43,210 bases of DNA from Halococcus salsus (GTDB lineage Archaea > Halobacteriota > Halobacteria > Halobacteriales > Halococcaceae), in NCBI RefSeq assembly GCF_009900715.1, contig NZ_JAAAJC010000008.1, positions 27,044 to 70,253 of the forward strand. Direction: 5' to 3'. Every line of letters starts with the position of its first letter. Position 1 is the stretch's first letter. Shown here in pieces: positions 16,088-24,227 of this stretch. The notes under the pieces are model-generated. The model worked only from the letters and a program-made list of their open reading frames with translations, did not search any database and had not been told where the DNA came from. The position numbers and the translations under genes were made by a program.

Positions 16088-18265
16088 TCAATTTGATTTT
16101 GACTCGGAATCCGTGACCTGCTCGTCGGTCGTCGCTGGGTCGTCGGATTCGGTTACTGTCCGGGCATCGTCGAGTGCAGACGACGCCGTCTCCGTCGAGA
16201 GCGAACGTGGGGAGAAGGTTGCGCGCTCGTAGCGTTCGGTCAGTCGCCTGAGTGCCCCGATCCGACGCTCGCTGATGCCACGGTCGATGCATGCATCCAG
16301 AAATTCCCAGTGTGTCCGTGCGCCCCCGAGTTCGGCGTCGCGGCCGAGAACCCGTCGGACGGCCGTGTACGCGAGTCCGATCGCATTTTCAGATTCACCC
16401 GCCGCCAGCCGCTCGCGTGCCGCCGTGAGAAGCGCCGCGAGACCATCGCGCTGTTCGTCGGTGGGTCCCGTCTCCTCGCTCGCCATCGTCGACGTCGGAG
16501 AATCCGTAGTCTCGGTCCCACCGAGGCCGAGCCACGCACGAAGGACGGAGACGGAAGCGCCGAGCACGAACACGACACCGAACCCGAGCAGTAGTTGATA
16601 GGTTATCGGCAGGGCTGCGAACGCGTCGACGAACTGCTCGACGACGCCGGTCGTCTGGGCCGGCACCGTGAGCTGTATCGTCGTTCGGCGACGCGACGAT
16701 TCGAGGTTCGTCTCCGCACCGTCGAAGGTCGCACCGATCGTCGCCGTCGTGGTGCCCGTCTGGTCGGCGAAGGCGGTTTTCGGCACCGTGACGTTGGCCG
16801 CGTAGCTGCCGTTCTCGTCGGTCGTCACGGGTGTCGTGGAGTTGTTCAGCCCGACTGACACCGTTCGGTTCTCGACCGGTGTCCCGTCGGCGGTGAGCTG
16901 GCCTTCGACGTGGATGATCGGCCCGCCGACGGCCGAACCGTTCACTGACTGCTGGGTGGCGTTGAGTGACAGTTCCGTCGGCGTCTGCGTGACCGTCACG
17001 GGGACCGACGTGTTCGTACTGGCGATGGATCTGTTCTCGAGGGGCAGCGAGACGCGAACGGTCTGGCGACCGGGGGTGACATTGGCCGGCAGCCCGCGGG
17101 CCATCCTGAAACGACCCTCGTTGCCCGTCCGGACGCGGCTCCCATCGGAGGGATTGAGCTCCTCGCCGTCGATCGAAATCGCGACCGGCAGCGAGCCGAC
17201 ACCGCTGTCGTTGACCGCGACGCGGCCGGTGATTGAAAGCAGGTCGTCGAACCCGACGGACTGCGGGGTCGTCTGTGCCTGAATCGTTGGCGTAACCTGT
17301 TGGACGGAGACGGGCACTGTCGTCCGATTGCTCCGGTAGATCGATTGAGTCGACGGTCGATACCGGACCGTGAGACGACGCGTATCGAGCGAGAGAAGCG
17401 TCGGCCGGTAGGTGATGACGTAGTGGCCGGACTCGTCGGTGGTCGTCCGACGGAGTTGGTTGTCGTCCTCCAGTACGATGGTACGGTTCGCGAGCGGCGT
17501 TCCGTTTGGCGTTGTGAGGCGACCACTCACGACGAACGAATCGTTGAACGCGGCTCGTTGGTCGGCCGTCGAGGCCGTGACCGTCGTGTTCGCGAACTGC
17601 TCGACGCTGACCGTTTCGGCCACCGCGGTGACGTTGTCAGTGATCGCGTTGGTCGTGTTGATCGCCGCCGAGAAGTTCTGTGTCGTGCCGTTGTCGATCG
17701 CGCGGAAGTCGTCGGTCAGGCGGGTTCCGGTCTCGTTGATCTGGCGCGAAAGCCGTTGGGCTCGGCGCGCGAGGCGCTGGGCGCGCTCTGTCTGACCGTT
17801 TTGTCGTGCGGTCCGATACTGATCGACGGTCTTGCGGAATCGCTGGACGTCGTTTGCGTACGACGATTGGTTCTCCCTGGCCTGCTTGAACTCGCTGGTT
17901 TTGTTGGTCTCGGAGTCCGAGCTGCGGGTGACGTTGACGTATTTGTCGAGCCAGTCGGGATAGTTGCCCGTCCGGTTGCAGGCGTTGTAGTTGCCGACCT
18001 GCAGTCCCTCCGAACAGTCGACGAGCGTCTCGCCGAGGCGATCCGAGAGCGATCCCTGGAGCTTGGAGACGTTGCCCTCGTCGTCGGCCGACTGTGGGTC
18101 CTCGTGGACGACGGAGCTGTTGTTGGTCGGCCGGTCGACCTGCAACGAACGGTCGGCCGCGCTCGCGTCGACCACCGCTGTACTGGCCGGTACCAGCCCA
18201 ACGGTCACGAGCAACGCCGCCAGACAAACGACCACGACGGTGCCGAAGCGAGGCGCGGAGACCAC
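16088..18265 (-). CDS. DUF4129 surface/membrane protein
   Basis: GTG 18265 is chosen because a TTTTATC box lies 25 nt upstream and a classical signal peptide follows at once (APRFGTVVVVCLAALLVTVG, cleavage near ASTA). An in-frame ATG at 18358 lies upstream of that box. The 725-aa protein has a helical Gln/Arg-rich extracytoplasmic part, several Ig/carboxypeptidase-regulatory-like beta domains (GTPLANRTIVLEDD; GTPVENRTVSVGL), and many NxS/T sequons. A TM helix follows near residue 535, then the cytoplasmic DUF4129 domain at the end (GLAYTAVRRVLG...THWEFLDACIDRG...IGALRRLTERYE). DUF4129 is a known partner of MoxR/DUF58 systems. It probably senses or anchors an envelope complex. Confidence 0.83.
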   Translation of the reverse strand: MVSAPRFGTVVVVCLAALLVTVGLVPASTAVVDASAADRSLQVDRPTNNSSVVHEDPQSADDEGNVSKLQGSLSDRLGETLVDCSEGLQVGNYNACNRTGNYPDWLDKYVNVTRSSDSETNKTSEFKQARENQSSYANDVQRFRKTVDQYRTARQNGQTERAQRLARRAQRLSRQINETGTRLTDDFRAIDNGTTQNFSAAINTTNAITDNVTAVAETVSVEQFANTTVTASTADQRAAFNDSFVVSGRLTTPNGTPLANRTIVLEDDNQLRRTTTDESGHYVITYRPTLLSLDTRRLTVRYRPSTQSIYRSNRTTVPVSVQQVTPTIQAQTTPQSVGFDDLLSITGRVAVNDSGVGSLPVAISIDGEELNPSDGSRVRTGNEGRFRMARGLPANVTPGRQTVRVSLPLENRSIASTNTSVPVTVTQTPTELSLNATQQSVNGSAVGGPIIHVEGQLTADGTPVENRTVSVGLNNSTTPVTTDENGSYAANVTVPKTAFADQTGTTTATIGATFDGAETNLESSRRRTTIQLTVPAQTTGVVEQFVDAFAALPITYQLLLGFGVVFVLGASVSVLRAWLGLGGTETTDSPTSTMASEETGPTDEQRDGLAALLTAARERLAAGESENAIGLAYTAVRRVLGRDAELGGARTHWEFLDACIDRGISERRIGALRRLTERYERATFSPRSLSTETASSALDDARTVTESDDPATTDEQVTDSESKSN

Positions 18266-18286
18266 ATCGACTTCTCTCCACGACCG

Positions 18287-18293
18287 GATAAAA
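18287..18293 (-). promoter_or_regulatory. TATA box that fixes the DUF4129 GTG start
   Basis: TTTTATC on the reverse strand, preceded by a purine-rich GGAAAGCAG that could be the BRE, is centred 25 nt upstream of GTG 18265. This predicts a leaderless transcript starting at or next to the GTG codon. Confidence 0.6.
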
Positions 18294-18432
18294 CTGCTTT
18301 CCTTCCCGGCAACTGTCGGACTGCGCACCGCTCGACCCACGTACTCGGATCGCAGCACGCCAGCACGACTGTGCGCGGGCGACCGTAACGGTCATCATGC
18401 GGGTCGTCGTCGTGCAAACAACGGCCGACGAG

Positions 18433-19443
18433 ATGAAGATCGCACTATGCCCACATCTCTCCTTAGAGCATTATCGCGGCGGCGAGAAGTGGACGACAAC
18501 GCTCGCCAACCGCTTGGCCGCCGACGGCTTCGATGTCGCGGTCCGCGCGCTGCCGTACACGCCACGGGATGAGCGGCGCGTGGCGGCCACGGATGTCCTC
18601 GATGATTCTGTCTCCTATCGCGAGCGCTGGCACCACAATCTCTCTGGGTTCGACAGTGCCTACCTGTTCTACCATCCGTTCGCCCGTTCGTTTTTCACCG
18701 GCGAGACCCGCGCCATCGCGGGCATCCACTCGTGGGTGTATCTCACGAAGCAGTTGTACGAACCCCACTACGGGATCGTCCCGACGACGGCAAAGCTGCT
18801 GTATCGTGCCCTCGGCAAGCACGCCTTCGATCGATTCGATGCAGTCCATACGGTGACCGACAGCTACACCTCCCCACATCAGAACACCCACTACATCCCG
18901 AATTTCGTCGATACGTCGCTGTTCCGGCCCACCGAAAGCACCCGTGAAGAGCCCTTTACCGTGCTCGTTACGGCGGCACAGCTGCGCTCGAAAGGCTGGG
19001 ATCGCACGCGAGCGATCGCGGCCACGCTCGCCGACGAGCTGCGGGTGGTGACGACCGGCGACAGCGATCATCCGGCGATCGAGGGCCTGGGCTTTCTCGA
19101 TGAAGGCGCACTCGCAGACGCCTACGCGAACGCCCATGCCGTTTTGCATCCGACCCGCATTGATGCCGACAGTCTGGTGATCAAGGAAGCGCTGGCCGCC
19201 GGCACGCCTGTCGTGACGACGCCGCTGCGAACTCATCCGCCGGAGGGGGCGGCCGTCCTGCACGGTTCGACAGTCGGCAATCTGGTCGCGCGGCTCAGAA
19301 CCCTCCGATGGGAGTGGTCCCACGACAGCGGCTACGAACGGCGCTGTCGCAGTGCTCGTCAGGTTGGTGAGCGACACAGCTTCGAAACCGTCTATCCACA
19401 GCTCAAAGCGCTGCTGACGACATCGGAGCAAGCCGATGGATAG
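18433..19443 (+). CDS. GT4-family glycosyltransferase
   Basis: ATG 18433 (MKIALCPHLSLEHYRGGEKW) gives the usual GT-B start with a beta strand and the GGEKW acceptor-loop motif; the 12 residues from the upstream ATG 18397 are not conserved in type. The 336-aa protein ends in a GT4 C-terminal domain: VLVTAAQLRSKGWDR, ...AHAVLHPTRIDADSLVIKEA, an E-x7-E-like motif placed as in retaining GT4 enzymes. It transfers a sugar from a nucleotide donor on the cytoplasmic side. It overlaps the DUF2079 gene by 8 bp, so the two are one transcription unit. Confidence 0.84.
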   Translation: MKIALCPHLSLEHYRGGEKWTTTLANRLAADGFDVAVRALPYTPRDERRVAATDVLDDSVSYRERWHHNLSGFDSAYLFYHPFARSFFTGETRAIAGIHSWVYLTKQLYEPHYGIVPTTAKLLYRALGKHAFDRFDAVHTVTDSYTSPHQNTHYIPNFVDTSLFRPTESTREEPFTVLVTAAQLRSKGWDRTRAIAATLADELRVVTTGDSDHPAIEGLGFLDEGALADAYANAHAVLHPTRIDADSLVIKEALAAGTPVVTTPLRTHPPEGAAVLHGSTVGNLVARLRTLRWEWSHDSGYERRCRSARQVGERHSFETVYPQLKALLTTSEQADG

Positions 19444-21436
19444 CCGTCTCGAACGCATCGGGAGTCGCCTCCTTCCCGACGCGGTCGCCGCGCCGCTGGC
19501 GCGGTCGGTTCGGCGCTATGCGGTGGTGCCGTGGTATGTCGTTGTCCTCGCGGCAGTGTTGTTCGTCGGCTTTGGGGCCTACACCATCGCACTCTACGAG
19601 AGCTTCTGGCTGACGGGGGCGGATTTCGGCACGTACGTCCACATGTTCGCGACGACACTCGACGGCGAGGGGTTCCTCCAGCAAGGGAAATACGTCGCTG
19701 GTCATCCGGGTGGCTCGTACTGGGGCGGCCATTTCTCGCTCACGCTGTTGGTGTTCGTCCCGCTGTTCGCGCTTGTCGAGTCGCCGGTGACGCTGCTGCT
19801 GTGGAAATCGTTCGTGCTTGCGGCCAGTATCCCGCTGGTGTGGGTCGTCGCCAGCAATCATATCGAGGATCGGCGTCTGGTCGGGTTTCTGACCGCTTCG
19901 TACGCGTGTAACCCGTTTCTCTGGTCGGCGTGGATCTACGACTTTCAGGAGCACGTCCTCCTGCCGGTGTTGGTCCTGCTGGCCTACCACTGGTATGCCA
20001 ACAAACGCTATCGGCTGTTTCTGCTGGCGTTCGCGCTCGTGTTGGTCACCAACGAGCTCATGGTGCTCATCGGTGGCGGCTTTCTCGTCGGGCTCGCGCT
20101 CGGTGCCTACCGTGCCGGTCGCCTTACCCGCGAGCGGTGGGTGTTCGCCGGGGCGGTCGGGCTGACCGTCGCTACGAAACTCCTCTCGGGGGCGGTCATT
20201 GCCCGCTTCAGTCGTGTTTCTGGCATCCGCGAGGCGGCGATCGCCGCGCCGTTGCAGCCGTTCGTCGAAGGTGGGCGGGCAACGACCGGCCAGCTGCTCT
20301 CGTTGATTCTCTCGCGGCCCGAGCTCATCGTCGAACTGCTCGGGACTGACCTCTTCACCAAGCTGCTGTATTTCGCGCTCTTTCTCGCGCCGGTGTTGTT
20401 TCTCGCGCTGGTCGACGAGAGCACGCTCGGTGCGCTGGCACCGTTTCTCGGGTTCGCGTGGCTGTTGACCGGGACGGAGGCGTTCTACACCTTCGGCGGC
20501 CACTACCCGCTCTATCTGCTGCCCTTCGTTTACATCGGTGCCAGTCGGGTCTTAGGGCGGCTGTCGCCGTCGCTGCCGTCGGGGCGCGTACTCACGGCGT
20601 TTCTCGTCGTCGTCCTCCTGACGAGCGCGGGGGCCGGTGCACAGACCATTGCCGAGGAGGGTGCAGTGCCCGAAACTAGTGACCATACCGAGACGCTCGC
20701 GACGGCCATCGAGAGCGTGCCCGCGAACGCCTCGCTCGTGACCCAGAACACGATCTATCCCCACGTCGCGACGCGCTCGAACGCGACGTTCATCCCGAAT
20801 CCTGCCCTCTTCGAACTCTATCAACAGCGCTACGGCACGCCGAAGCCGGAGTATGTCCTCTTCGATACGCGATTGGATACGCGCCCGTTCGACTGGTCGG
20901 CACCCGTGCGGGACGCGTACTTCACGTTTGTCGGCGACGAGTACGGGCTCTATCGCTATCAGGACGGTATCTGGATCCTCAAACGTGGGTATAATGGATC
21001 GCCGACTGGCATTACGCAGTCGACGCCGCGCGAGCGGGCCGTCTTCGATGCCGACGAGTTCGTCGCGAGTGAGGGGCGGGTCAAAAATGACCGCCTCGTC
21101 GATTCCGGCGGGACCAACGGCAGCAACGTCTGGCACGGTCCCTACACGGCGCTCCCGGCGGGCAACTACACCGCAACGTTCCGTCTCTCAGCGGGTGGCG
21201 GTGGGTTGAACGGCTCGGCCGCAACCGTCGACGTTGCGGTGGGCGAGGAGCCGCGTACGATCGCCCGTCAGCGGGTGCCAGCGGCGACGGGGACACAGAC
21301 GGTGACCGTTCCGTTCACGCTTGAAGAGCCGCGCAACGGGATCGAGTTCCGTGGCTTCCGGACCGGCTACGGGACGGTCGCGCTCGAATCGGTCGTCGTG
21401 CAGTCGGGGACGAACGCGACGGCAGCCGGACGGTGA
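19436..21436 (+). CDS. DUF2079 multi-spanning membrane protein
   Basis: The 666-aa protein begins MDSRLERIGSRLLPD, overlapping the glycosyltransferase stop by 8 bp. It has about ten TM helices in the first 410 residues, including the DUF2079 landmarks LTGADFGTYVHMFATTLDG, GHFSLTLL and YDFQEHVLLPVLVLLAY. A long extracytoplasmic domain with sequons (NASL, NATF, NGS) follows. DUF2079 proteins resemble GT-C-fold enzymes that use lipid-linked sugars outside the membrane, with the acidic residue after the first helix (ADFG) as plausible catalytic base; that is inference. Coupling to a GT4 gene supports a glycan role. Confidence 0.82.
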   Translation: MDSRLERIGSRLLPDAVAAPLARSVRRYAVVPWYVVVLAAVLFVGFGAYTIALYESFWLTGADFGTYVHMFATTLDGEGFLQQGKYVAGHPGGSYWGGHFSLTLLVFVPLFALVESPVTLLLWKSFVLAASIPLVWVVASNHIEDRRLVGFLTASYACNPFLWSAWIYDFQEHVLLPVLVLLAYHWYANKRYRLFLLAFALVLVTNELMVLIGGGFLVGLALGAYRAGRLTRERWVFAGAVGLTVATKLLSGAVIARFSRVSGIREAAIAAPLQPFVEGGRATTGQLLSLILSRPELIVELLGTDLFTKLLYFALFLAPVLFLALVDESTLGALAPFLGFAWLLTGTEAFYTFGGHYPLYLLPFVYIGASRVLGRLSPSLPSGRVLTAFLVVVLLTSAGAGAQTIAEEGAVPETSDHTETLATAIESVPANASLVTQNTIYPHVATRSNATFIPNPALFELYQQRYGTPKPEYVLFDTRLDTRPFDWSAPVRDAYFTFVGDEYGLYRYQDGIWILKRGYNGSPTGITQSTPRERAVFDADEFVASEGRVKNDRLVDSGGTNGSNVWHGPYTALPAGNYTATFRLSAGGGGLNGSAATVDVAVGEEPRTIARQRVPAATGTQTVTVPFTLEEPRNGIEFRGFRTGYGTVALESVVVQSGTNATAAGR

Positions 21437-21452
21437 GCGAATCGGAGGGCGG

Positions 21453-21560
21453 TCAGTCCTTGTCGCGCTGCTCGCTCAATTGCTCCCAGATCTCCGTACA
21501 GCCACAGCCGTCCGGTACGTCCGCAAGATGGTCTTCGTCCTCGGTCGTGTCCTTTTCCAT
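21453..21560 (-). CDS. Acidic 'GCxEIW' microprotein (35 aa)
   Basis: ATG 21560 to TGA 21453 encodes 35 residues: an acidic leader (MEKDTTEDED) and HLADVPDGCGCTEIWEQLS, then EQRDKD. The module matches the 51-aa protein at 5994-6149 over about 22 positions, sharing HL.D, DG.GC.EIW and SEQR. This copy has two cysteines in CGC, the other one. The start is 2 nt from a perfect palindrome, the same spacing as the other copy. It is oriented against the DUF2079 gene. Function unknown; size and charge suggest a soluble regulator or adaptor. Confidence 0.7.
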   Translation of the reverse strand: MEKDTTEDEDHLADVPDGCGCTEIWEQLSEQRDKD

Positions 21561-21562
21561 TG

Positions 21563-21581
21563 TTACTCGCTCTCCGAGTAA
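21563..21581. promoter_or_regulatory. 19-bp perfect palindrome upstream of the 35-aa gene
   Basis: TTACTCG, a 5-nt spacer and CGAGTAA form a perfect inverted repeat, extendable to 8-bp arms (21562-21582). The right end lies 2 nt from the ATG. A TTTATG TATA-like element on the reverse strand at about 21598-21604 would put the transcription start inside the palindrome. It should be a repressor site. Confidence 0.65.
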
Positions 21582-21693
21582 CTAGTTGTAGGGGGATCAT
21601 AAATACGTTTCCTGACGACCGAAAACTGTGGAGAGCGGAGGCGTAGGGATCGCTGCCGCGCTTTTGTTTGCCACCCAGAAACTCCGGTACACC

Positions 21694-21855
21694 CTATTCG
21701 GTGAATATTAACAGAGAGAAATCGTCCGCCCCACAATCGGGACACTCCGTATTACCCATCATATGTGAACCGCCATCTGATACGGCGACGGCTGCTATTC
21801 GACCACAGTGGTCGCACTTGCCAGCAGTCTTGTCCCGGTTCGCCATGCTCGTCAT
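21694..21855 (-). CDS. Small zinc-finger protein (53 aa)
   Basis: ATG 21855 (MTSMANRDKTAGKCDHCGRI) to TAG 21694 encodes 53 residues with CDHCG and CPDCGADD knuckles separated by 22 residues, a full four-cysteine ribbon. A second ATG three codons in (21846) is also possible. It lies between the GCxEIW microprotein and the right end of the TnpB element. Its high content of small residues and acidic end fit haloarchaeal zinc microproteins. Function unknown. Confidence 0.65.
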   Translation of the reverse strand: MTSMANRDKTAGKCDHCGRIAAVAVSDGGSHMMGNTECPDCGADDFSLLIFTE

Positions 21856-21888
21856 GGATGATTACACACCGATCAGTGTATTGACATC

Positions 21889-21956
21889 CTCCCCGCCCTG
21901 CTCGCGCCCATACGGGCGCTCGCTGAGGACGGGGATTCCCGACCGCAGTTGGGATA
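21889..21956 (-). ncRNA. Putative omega RNA (reRNA) 3' scaffold and right end
   Basis: Directly 3' of tnpB the sequence folds into a strong hairpin: GCGCCC/GGGCGC arms at 21904-21909 and 21914-21919 with an ATAC loop. It is enclosed by a TCCCCG...CGGGGA pairing (about 21892-21897 with 21929-21935). TnpB scaffolds are encoded in just this place, overlapping the 3' end of the gene, with the guide provided by the flank beyond the right end (below about 21889 here). The RNA's 5' limit probably lies inside tnpB. Confidence 0.5.
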
Positions 21957-23237
21957 TTAGGGTTCGCGGTTCGTTTGAGCGACCTGTTCTCGCGGGGCGA
22001 AACCGCCCTCGCTACGGTCGAACAGGCGAACCGCTGGCTGTGCCAACCAGCCGTTATCCCTATCCTCTCGCCGAGGATTCGGGAGTACCTTTTGTCTGAT
22101 ATTTTCCGCACCGTTACTGTCGGCATTGGCGACCAATCCGCATTCGTCGCAGACGTACAATCCGCGCTCAACGCGCTGGCTGTCGTCGGTTCGGCCGCAG
22201 GCCGAACACGACTTTGACGTATCCCGTTCGGAAACGGGCTCGACGCTGATACCTTTGACTTCAGCCTTGTAGTCGAGCATCGTCGTGAAGCGGTCGAACG
22301 CCCATCCGTGCAAATCGAGGTTGCCGTGGTCACCCCAGTCGGCGGTTTCACCGTTGTCGTCCTCGCGGATTCCCGCAAGGTCGCCAACAACGATTGTTCC
22401 AACGTCGCGCTTGGCACACTCTGCGACAATCGTTTTTGAGAGCGTATGCAGGAAGTGCGTCCGCCGGTCGGTGCGCTTTCGATCGAGTCGCCGCGCTTCG
22501 CGCGACGAACTCTTATCGCATTCAGCGCGCTTCTTGGCGAAGTAGTATTCGTCCTCCTTGAGCGCGCCGCCGGGATACAACAGGGATTCACCACCGAACG
22601 ACACGGCGGCGAAGTTGCATATGCCGAGGTCAATCCCGGCAACTTCGTTGCCGGACGACTCTGGCACATCAACCTCGACACGACAGACGATGTGCAATCG
22701 CCATTCGCCGTGTTCGTGGACTGCGCGCACCTGTTGGACGTTTTCGACCCTCGTTTCGGGCGAACCGATGACATCGTACTCGCAGAGTACGAAGTCGGAC
22801 CATCCGTCCTTGAGGTTCTTGCCCTTCGAGAGTCGGATACGGTTGTTCGCGGCGTCGTGCTTGAAGCCCGCCGTCTTGAATGTGACCGTCGAGCGCGGGT
22901 GTTCGTCGCCGTTCTTTCGGTAGCCGGGCGGGTTCGCTTTCGTGTCCCCGTTGTCGCGCTTGCCGTACCAGCCGGTGAACGCTTCACCGAGTTCTTGGAG
23001 AACTCGTTGACTGGACTGAGAATGAAGGTCCGCGTAGCGTTCGTGGCCCTTGAGGTAGGACATGAGCGCGTTAGCGTCGGGAATTTGGCCGCAGGCATCC
23101 CAGACACGTTGGACGGTCCACCGCCCAACGTTCCAGAGTTTCGCGGCGGCGAACCCGAGCGAATCGAGGTCGTCGCACACTTGCGAGTGGTTCCGAACCC
23201 TCGCTCGATAAGTGCGCGTGACCATCGAATCCGCCAT
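21957..23237 (-). CDS. tnpB: TnpB RNA-guided endonuclease
   Basis: The 426-aa protein has TnpB order: N-terminal helical/OB-like part, RuvC-I GIDLG (D203), the RuvC-II region TIVVGDLAGIRED (282-294), a zinc finger with C344/C347 and C363/C366, and RuvC-III NADSNGAENI (D372). TnpB proteins cleave DNA next to a target-adjacent motif using an RNA (omega/reRNA) made from the element's 3' end and help retain the transposon. In the canonical 'VEDL' RuvC-II motif the glutamate position is Gly here (VGDL); E293 nearby might replace it. The start could be this ATG or the ATG 4 codons downstream. The gene looks intact, unlike the second copy at 24524. Confidence 0.9.
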   Translation of the reverse strand: MADSMVTRTYRARVRNHSQVCDDLDSLGFAAAKLWNVGRWTVQRVWDACGQIPDANALMSYLKGHERYADLHSQSSQRVLQELGEAFTGWYGKRDNGDTKANPPGYRKNGDEHPRSTVTFKTAGFKHDAANNRIRLSKGKNLKDGWSDFVLCEYDVIGSPETRVENVQQVRAVHEHGEWRLHIVCRVEVDVPESSGNEVAGIDLGICNFAAVSFGGESLLYPGGALKEDEYYFAKKRAECDKSSSREARRLDRKRTDRRTHFLHTLSKTIVAECAKRDVGTIVVGDLAGIREDDNGETADWGDHGNLDLHGWAFDRFTTMLDYKAEVKGISVEPVSERDTSKSCSACGRTDDSQRVERGLYVCDECGLVANADSNGAENIRQKVLPNPRREDRDNGWLAQPAVRLFDRSEGGFAPREQVAQTNREP

Positions 23238-23335
23238 ACGTAATCAATGTATCTGAACAAACCTAAATATTCCTATTGCGGAATATCCGGCCGTGCAATG
23301 TCCGGCTAATGCCGAACCAAGCTCACGGCGCGTAT

Positions 23336-23395
23336 CCCACCCTACTCGCTTGTGCGTCCGATGGAATCGGACGCCCGGCGCTCCTTGAGGGTGGG
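23336..23395. repeat. Nested hairpin in the IS left end
   Basis: An outer stem CCCACCCT (23336-23343) pairs with AGGGTGGG (23388-23395), and an inner perfect 9-bp stem (23354-23362 with 23366-23374, GGA loop) sits inside. This is the subterminal palindrome expected at the left end of an IS200/IS605-type element, recognised as single-stranded DNA by TnpA. The ascending arm contains the 22 bases also found at 16055-16076. Confidence 0.6.
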
Positions 23396-23483
23396 GCATT
23401 GCGCCTGCCTTTCAGGTAATTGTTTTGGTTATCAAGTTTCTATAAAGACTAATAATTCAAGTAAATCGGGATAGAGGATAGAA

Positions 23484-23948
23484 TCAGTTTTCAAGAAATC
23501 TATTCAGTTTGCTGAATTCGTCGGATGAGAGAATGATTTCGGTATCGAACGTATCAAATCGGTCGAAATCATCATCAATCGTCAATACAGTATTCACCCC
23601 TTCGTCAATTGCTACCTGAGCATAGTACCCGTCCCACCCACCAACATTTGCATTGCTCGCCTGAGAAAACCCACCCCGAACTATGTCGTTGGACACCCCG
23701 TCGTACCAGTGGATTCGCTTCGCGTCCATGAAATTCTGGAGAAGCCGAGACGCATCTGCGTTTGAACGCCCATAGTACGCCGTCAGGACGGTGTGCGCTC
23801 CGAACAGCGCTGGATACGGAACAACGGCATCTATGGTGCCAGCGATGGCATTGCGGACATGCGAGAGTGCAGCATCACGAACGGGAGCTTCTGTGTGTGC
23901 GAGGGCAATCACTCCGACATCAAAAAGATACGGGCCACCGTCATTCAT
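23484..23948 (-). CDS. PIN-domain ribonuclease toxin (VapC-like)
   Basis: ATG 23948 (MNDGGPYLFDVGVIALAH) gives 154 residues; it overlaps the antitoxin gene by 8 bp. The PIN order is visible: first acidic residue in LFDVG (D10), a later WDGYYAQVA helix with Asp, then TVLTIDDDFDRFD with clustered Asp. VapC toxins cleave tRNA or rRNA with Mg at these acidic residues. The second canonical acidic position (Glu in the 'ALAEL' helix) is not obvious here. Gene order antitoxin-toxin with overlap supports a functional TA pair, presumably stabilising this mobile region. Confidence 0.8.
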   Translation of the reverse strand: MNDGGPYLFDVGVIALAHTEAPVRDAALSHVRNAIAGTIDAVVPYPALFGAHTVLTAYYGRSNADASRLLQNFMDAKRIHWYDGVSNDIVRGGFSQASNANVGGWDGYYAQVAIDEGVNTVLTIDDDFDRFDTFDTEIILSSDEFSKLNRFLEN

Positions 23949-24225
23949 CGTCGGTTTTCTCCGCTCCTCTCCGTACGGCGTCTCTATGCTTCTGGGCGAT
24001 CGGGTCGGCTCCTTCGTGAAGCGGAGTCGTCTCCCCATGCTCTGACGACGTTTCTTCAATGAGTTGCTCCATGCGTTCGATAATCTGGTCGGGGTCGTCT
24101 TCAGGTTCAACGACTGCTTTTCCCTCTTCTTCGTGAATTTCCACTTCCGTACCGGGAATAATACCGAGACGCTCTCGTACCTCCTGTGGGAGGACGATTC
24201 GTCCTTTGGAATCCACCGTTGCCAT
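23941..24225 (-). CDS. AbrB/SpoVT-type antitoxin (VapB-like)
   Basis: The 94-aa protein starts with a swapped-hairpin AbrB DNA-binding domain, MATVDSKGRIVLPQEVRERL then GIIPGTEVEIHEEEGKAVVEP, and continues as an acidic helical tail (IIERMEQLIEE) that should clamp the PIN toxin. It overlaps the toxin by 8 bp. A 17-bp palindrome 2 nt upstream of the start (24228-24244) is a good operator for autoregulation by the antitoxin-toxin complex. Cytoplasmic. Confidence 0.87.
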   Translation of the reverse strand: MATVDSKGRIVLPQEVRERLGIIPGTEVEIHEEEGKAVVEPEDDPDQIIERMEQLIEETSSEHGETTPLHEGADPIAQKHRDAVRRGAEKTDDE

Positions 24226-24227
24226 AT

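Larger units (their letters stand above)
21889..23420 (-). mobile_element. IS200/IS605-superfamily, IS1341-type element (tnpB only)
   Basis: The unit contains an intact tnpB (21957-23237), a right end with a hairpin beginning TTGACATCCTCC at about 21889, and a structured left end upstream of tnpB (stems at 23336-23395). There is no Y1 transposase (tnpA) gene, so mobility would depend on a tnpA in trans. Elements of this type have no terminal inverted repeats and make no target duplications, so the exact ends cannot be fixed by eye; I give an approximate interval. Confidence 0.72.

Noticed and set aside
16088-18358. ATG 18358 as start of the DUF4129 protein
   Set aside because: It lies upstream of a well-placed TTTTATC box; the GTG at 18265 directly precedes a signal peptide and fits leaderless initiation.
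17300-18388. 362-codon plus-strand frame opposite the DUF4129 gene
   Set aside because: Shadow frame; composition (Val/Arg/Asp repeats) without domains, while the opposite strand has signal peptide, beta domains and DUF4129.
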